A stretch of DNA of 64,000 nt, from the NCBI GenBank assembly GCA_013823505.1, contig PNMH01000003.1, forward strand, positions 1 through 64,000. Reading direction: 5' to 3'. A program made the translations under genes and the position numbers. The notes beneath the pieces were generated by a model, which saw nothing but the letters and a program-made list of their open reading frames with translations, searched no databases and was not told the origin of the DNA. This document shows positions 60,454 through 64,000 of the stretch, piece after piece (position 1 is the stretch's first letter; the number at the start of each line of letters is the position of its first letter). The stretch comes from Polaromonas sp. GTDB taxonomy: Bacteria > Pseudomonadota > Gammaproteobacteria > Burkholderiales > Burkholderiaceae.

Positions 60454-61353
60454 CTTCAGCCGCTTGATCAGGCTGGACGTGTCCAGACGGTTGCCGCCCA
60501 TGGCCTGCACGTCGGCATAAAACTGGTCCACCAGCGCGGTGACCGGCAAGCGGGCACCGTTGCGCTTGGCCTCGTCGAGCACCAGGCCCAGGTCCTTGCG
60601 CATCCAGTCCACGGCAAAACCAAAGTCGAACTTGTCGGCCACCATGGTCTTGCCGCGGTTGTCGAGCTGCCAGCTCTGTGCGGCACCTTTACCGATCACA
60701 TCCAGCACCTGGTTCATGTCGAGACCGGCCTTCTGGCCAAAGGCAATGGCTTCAGACAGGCCTTGCACCAGCCCGGCGATGCAGATCTGGTTGACCATCT
60801 TGGTGAGCTGGCCGGCGCCCGACTCGCCCAGCAGCGTGAACGCGCGCGAGAACGCCATGGCAGCCGGTTTCACCGCGTCGAAGGCCGCTGCGTCACCGCC
60901 ACACATCACGGTGAGCAGGCCATTGACCGCACCGGCCTGACCGCCGGACACCGGCGCGTCCACGAAGGACAGACCGAGCGTCTTGGCGGCCTGGTACAGC
61001 TCGCGGGCCACATCGGCCGAGGCCGTGGTGTGATCCACAAAGATGGCGCCAGCGGCCATGCCGGCGAACGCACCGTCGGCGCCCAGCGTGATGGAGCGCA
61101 GGTCGTCGTCGTTGCCCACGCAGGCGAACACGATCTCGGCACCTTGAGCCGCCTCGCGCGGCGTGGACTGGTGCGCGCCACCAAATTCATCCACCCAGGC
61201 CGCAGCTTTGGCGCTCGACCGGTTGTAGACCGTCACCGAATGCCCGGCACGCGCCAGGTGCCCCGCCATGGGATAGCCCATGACACCCAGGCCGATGAAG
61301 GCGACTTTGCGGGCAGGGTTGGATTCGTAAGTGCGTTCAGCAATGTTGCTCAT
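60451..61353 (-). CDS. 3-hydroxyisobutyrate dehydrogenase / tartronate semialdehyde reductase family oxidoreductase
   Basis: A 300-residue beta-hydroxyacid dehydrogenase: NAD(P)-binding VAFIGLGVMGYPMAGHLARAG, substrate motif FVDAPVSGGQAGA, and catalytic Lys in GQLTKMVNQI. Members reduce tartronate semialdehyde or oxidise 3-hydroxyisobutyrate; motifs do not separate these. It is soluble. It is a single gene, with the pilU gene upstream in the same direction but separated by a repeat. Confidence 0.9.
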   Translation of the reverse strand: MSNIAERTYESNPARKVAFIGLGVMGYPMAGHLARAGHSVTVYNRSSAKAAAWVDEFGGAHQSTPREAAQGAEIVFACVGNDDDLRSITLGADGAFAGMAAGAIFVDHTTASADVARELYQAAKTLGLSFVDAPVSGGQAGAVNGLLTVMCGGDAAAFDAVKPAAMAFSRAFTLLGESGAGQLTKMVNQICIAGLVQGLSEAIAFGQKAGLDMNQVLDVIGKGAAQSWQLDNRGKTMVADKFDFGFAVDWMRKDLGLVLDEAKRNGARLPVTALVDQFYADVQAMGGNRLDTSSLIKRLK

Positions 61354-61420
61354 GAAAAGCTCTCGGAGGTTGGAAGGGTTTCAATTCAAGAATGCCGCGG
61401 AACTGGCTCTGCCAGGCCGC

Positions 61421-61470
61421 AGGCATTGCCCCTTGGGGGGGTGACGCGCCGCAAGGCGCGGCGCGGGGGG
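61421..61470. repeat. GC-rich hairpin repeat downstream of pilU
   Basis: CCCC-TT-GGGG (61429-61438) precedes the perfect hairpin CGCGCC-GCAA-GGCGCG (61445-61460) and a GCGGGGGG tail that reaches the pilU stop. It resembles the hairpin repeats common in Comamonadaceae intergenic regions and may be related to copies 1 and 2. It likely acts at the 3' end of the pilTU transcript. Confidence 0.55.
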
Positions 61471-62607
61471 TCACACGATCGTGAGGTGCTCGGTGCCCGC
61501 CGCCAGATCGAGCGTCTTGGCCCGCTGGCTGTTGAGCTTGATCTGCAGGCGCAGGTCGTTGAGGGAGTCGGCGTTGCGCAGTGCGTCTTCAAACGTGATC
61601 AGGTTGGCCTCGAACGCGTTGAACAGCGCTTGGTCAAACGTCTGCATGCCCATCTGGTTGCTCTTCTTCATGATCTCCTTGATCTCGGCGACATCGCCTT
61701 TGAAGATCAGGTCGGAGATCAGCGGCGAGTTCAGCATGATCTCCACCGCAGCGTGGCGACCCTTGTTGTCCTGGCGGGGAATCAGGCGCTGCGACACCAG
61801 GGCGCGGAGGTTGAGGGAGAGGTCCATCAGCAGCTGGGTGCGACGCTCTTCGGGGAAGAAGTTGATGATGCGGTCCAACGCCTGGTTGGCGCTGTTGGCG
61901 TGCAGCGTGGCCAGGCAGAGGTGGCCGGTTTCGCTGAACTGGATCGCATGCTCCATGGTCTCGCGGTCGCGGATCTCGCCCATCAGGATCACGTCTGGCG
62001 CCTGGCGCAGCGTGTTCTTCAGCGCGGCTTCCCAGCTGTCGGTGTCCAGGCCCACTTCGCGTTGTGTCACCACGCAGTTCTTGTGCGGGTGCACGAATTC
62101 CACCGGGTCTTCGATCGTGATGATGTGGCCGTGCGTGTTCTCGTTGCGCCAGTCGACCATGGCAGCCAGCGACGTGGACTTGCCCGAGCCGGTGGCGCCC
62201 ACCAGGATGCACAGGCCGCGCTTGGACAGCACCACGTCTTTGAGCACCTGCGGCAGACCCAGTTTGTCGATGGTGGGCAGCACGGCGGGAATGGTCCGCA
62301 TCACCATGCCGACCTTGCCTTGCTGGATGAAGGCGCTCACGCGGAAGCGGCCGATGGCGGGCGGCGAAATCGCGAAGTTGCACTCCTTGGTGCGCTCGAA
62401 CTCGGCCGCCTGCTTGTCGTTCATGATGGCCCGCGCCAGTGCCAGCGTGTGCGAGGCGTTCAGCGGTTGCGGCGACACTTTGACCACCGAGCCGTCGACC
62501 TTGATCGCTGGTGGAAAGTCGGCGGTGAGGAAGAGGTCGCTGCCGCTGCGGCTGAGCATCAGGCGCAGCAAGTCGTTGACGAATTTCGATGCCTGGTCGC
62601 GTTCCAT
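61471..62607 (-). CDS. pilU: Type IV pilus retraction ATPase PilU
   Basis: A 378-residue hexameric secretion ATPase with Walker A LVGATGSGKSTSL, the Asp box IITIEDPVEFVH, Walker B-containing PDVILMGEIRDRETM and the His box LCLATLHANSANQAL. The absence of the AIRNLIRE motif found in PilT, and the C-terminal extension, identify it as PilU, which assists PilT in pilus retraction under load. It lies 18 bases after pilT on the same strand, and these two genes form an operon. Confidence 0.96.
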   Translation of the reverse strand: MERDQASKFVNDLLRLMLSRSGSDLFLTADFPPAIKVDGSVVKVSPQPLNASHTLALARAIMNDKQAAEFERTKECNFAISPPAIGRFRVSAFIQQGKVGMVMRTIPAVLPTIDKLGLPQVLKDVVLSKRGLCILVGATGSGKSTSLAAMVDWRNENTHGHIITIEDPVEFVHPHKNCVVTQREVGLDTDSWEAALKNTLRQAPDVILMGEIRDRETMEHAIQFSETGHLCLATLHANSANQALDRIINFFPEERRTQLLMDLSLNLRALVSQRLIPRQDNKGRHAAVEIMLNSPLISDLIFKGDVAEIKEIMKKSNQMGMQTFDQALFNAFEANLITFEDALRNADSLNDLRLQIKLNSQRAKTLDLAAGTEHLTIV

Positions 62608-62625
62608 GTGTCTGCCTTCTTGTGC

Positions 62626-63669
62626 TCAACCGGGGAAGTTTTCCGGGATCTTCGCTTTGCCGCGTGCCTCGGCCGGGCTGATCACGTTGCGCTTGACCAG
62701 TTCCGAGAGGTTCTGGTCCAGCGTCTGCATGCCCACGTTGCTGCCGGTCTGGATGGCCGAGTACATCTGCGCCACCTTGGCCTCGCGGATCAGGTTGCGG
62801 ATGGCGCTGGTGCCCAACATGATTTCGTGCGCAGCCACGCGGCCCGAACCATCTTTGGTCTTGCACAAAGTTTGGGAAATCACGGCCACCAGCGATTCGG
62901 ACAACATGGCGCGAACCATGTCTTTCTCTTCGGCCGGGAACACGTCGATGATGCGGTCGATGGTCTTGGCAGCGCTCGAGGTGTGCAGCGTGCCGAACAC
63001 CAGGTGGCCGGTTTCGGCGGCCGTCATGGCCAGGCGAATGGTCTCCAGGTCGCGCATCTCGCCCACCAGGATCGCGTCCGGGTCTTCGCGCAAGGCCGAG
63101 CGCAAGGCGTTGGAGAAGCTCAGCGTGTGCGGTCCCACTTCGCGCTGGTTCACCAGGCACTTCTTGGATTCGTGCACGAACTCCACCGGGTCTTCCACCG
63201 TGAGGATGTGGCCGTACTCGGTTTCGTTGAGGTGGTTGACCATGCCGGCCAGCGTGGTGGACTTGCCCGAACCCGTGGGACCGGTCACCAGCACCAGGCC
63301 GCGTGGGCGCAACGCCAAGTCACCAAAGATCTTGGGCGCGTTGAGCTGCTCCAGCGTGAGGATCTTGCTCGGGATGGTCCGGAACACCGCGCCGGCGCCG
63401 CGGTTGTGGTTGAAGGCGTTGACGCGGAAGCGGGCCAGGCCTTCGATTTCGAACGAGAAGTCGCACTCCAGGAACTCTTCGTACTGCTTGCGCTGGCTGT
63501 CGTTCATGATGTCGTACACCATGCCGTGCACCTGCTTGTGGTCCAGCGGTTCGACGTTGATGCGCCTCACATCACCATGCACCCGTATCATGGGTGGAAG
63601 ACCGGCCGAGAGGTGAAGATCGGATGCTTTGTTCTTGACACTGAAGGCAAGCAATTGGGTGATATCCAT
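62626..63669 (-). CDS. pilT: Type IV pilus retraction ATPase PilT
   Basis: A 347-residue ATPase with an N-terminal PAS-like domain (ITQLLAFSVKNKASDLHLSAG), Walker A VTGPTGSGKSTTLAG, ILTVEDPVEFVH, PDAILVGEMRDLETI and the PilT-specific C-terminal AIRNLIREAKV motif. It depolymerises type IV pili and drives twitching. ATG at 63669 opens the family-typical MDITQLL. It is divergent from the yggS gene with 39 bases between starts, so its promoter must overlap that gene. pilU follows. Confidence 0.97.
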   Translation of the reverse strand: MDITQLLAFSVKNKASDLHLSAGLPPMIRVHGDVRRINVEPLDHKQVHGMVYDIMNDSQRKQYEEFLECDFSFEIEGLARFRVNAFNHNRGAGAVFRTIPSKILTLEQLNAPKIFGDLALRPRGLVLVTGPTGSGKSTTLAGMVNHLNETEYGHILTVEDPVEFVHESKKCLVNQREVGPHTLSFSNALRSALREDPDAILVGEMRDLETIRLAMTAAETGHLVFGTLHTSSAAKTIDRIIDVFPAEEKDMVRAMLSESLVAVISQTLCKTKDGSGRVAAHEIMLGTSAIRNLIREAKVAQMYSAIQTGSNVGMQTLDQNLSELVKRNVISPAEARGKAKIPENFPG

Positions 63670-63708
63670 CCCGAGGTCCCGTGCGGTGTTGAGGTATGAC
63701 GACTGATT

Positions 63709-64000
63709 ATGACGACGATTGAAGGCAATCTCCAACAGGTTCGAGAGCGTTTGAAGCAGGCCTGTGCACTCGCGGGACGCGATGTGAACGCCGTGACCTT
63801 GCTCGCGGTTTCCAAGACGTTTGACGCCGATGCCGTCTGTCTGGCACTCGATGCCGGTCAGCATGCTTTTGGCGAAAACTATGTGCAGGAAGGCACGGAA
63901 AAGATCGAGACCTTGCGCCGGCTCAGGCCCGATGCTGCGCTGCAATGGCATTGCATCGGACCGTTGCAAAGCAACAAAACACGGCCAGTGGCCGAGCGTT
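63709..64000 (+). CDS. YggS/PROSC family PLP-binding protein, cut by the window
   Basis: 97 codons of the N-terminal part are visible. The start VTLLAVSKTFDADAV has the PLP-binding Lys, followed by AFGENYVQEGTEKI and WHCIGPLQSNKTRPV. This is the YggS/PLPBP group of alanine-racemase-fold proteins that keep pyridoxal phosphate and amino acid balance. The remaining two-thirds lie beyond the window. Divergent position to pilT is typical of Pseudomonads and Burkholderiales. Confidence 0.93.
   Translation, partial: MTTIEGNLQQVRERLKQACALAGRDVNAVTLLAVSKTFDADAVCLALDAGQHAFGENYVQEGTEKIETLRRLRPDAALQWHCIGPLQSNKTRPVAER

Noticed and set aside
60439..63699. A 1086-codon open frame on the plus strand
   Set aside because: It lies opposite the reductase, pilU and pilT genes. 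Low-complexity His/Arg/Gln-rich composition and lack of a recognisable domain show it is a shadow caused by G+C-rich codons.

Overview
The window is chromosomal DNA from a GC-rich betaproteobacterium, most likely Burkholderiales, family Comamonadaceae (Hydrogenophaga/Acidovorax-like). This rests on the G+C-rich third codon positions with long shadow frames on the opposite strand, the Comamonadaceae-style intergenic repeats, the PilT/PilU pair divergent from a YggS gene, and rsmI divergent from yraN-diaA-dolP. Gene density is very high and many neighbours share ATGA-type overlaps. There are about 58 protein genes and one tRNA. I see no insertion sequence, prophage, CRISPR array or rRNA operon. 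Two genes are cut by the window edges.

Layout. 1-6.1 kb: TPM-domain protein and LemA on the minus strand; then SnoaL-like protein, YheT-type hydrolase and a conserved hypothetical on the plus strand; a two-domain cytochrome c; tRNA-Arg(CCG); an FKBP prolyl isomerase and a nuclease-like protein. 6.1-12 kb: a compact ethanolamine catabolic operon (permease, EutB, EutC) divergent from an EutR-like AraC regulator, then a DnaQ-like exonuclease. 12-20.5 kb: a chemoreceptor, an MFS carrier, then an amino-acid/carbonyl region (class II aldolase, LysR regulator, ornithine cyclodeaminase, Lrp regulator, pyrroline-2-carboxylate reductase-like enzyme, quinone oxidoreductase).

20.5-31 kb is a dense signalling block. 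It holds a PAS hybrid kinase, an MGDG-synthase-like glycosyltransferase, and a translationally coupled trio: single REC, a 1716-residue CHASE/Cache/3xPAS/HK/REC/Hpt kinase, and a REC-kinase. None of the kinase or receiver proteins carries a DNA-binding or cyclic-di-GMP output domain. 31-47 kb: SulP permease, peroxiredoxin, GST, AEC carrier with AraC regulator, a second chemoreceptor, BCCT and MarC, another Cache/PAS kinase, PACE transporter, patatin-like phospholipase and DinG. 47-57 kb: DUF1566 lipoprotein, CopD-like protein, a Tat-exported gamma-like subunit with a GMC oxidoreductase, a ribbon-helix-helix protein, glyoxalase I, a DUF457-type membrane protein, and a coupled trio of DUF502 protein, acyl-CoA synthetase/GNAT fusion and intradiol dioxygenase. 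57-64 kb: rsmI divergent from yraN-diaA-dolP, a 3-hydroxyisobutyrate-dehydrogenase-type reductase, PilU, PilT and the start of yggS.

Two points stand out. At almost every convergent junction the facing stop codons lie inside a GC-rich hairpin. The coupled REC/giant-kinase/REC-kinase locus looks like a multistep phosphorelay whose output must lie elsewhere. Regulator-divergent intergenic regions hold clear inverted repeats that are candidate operators.
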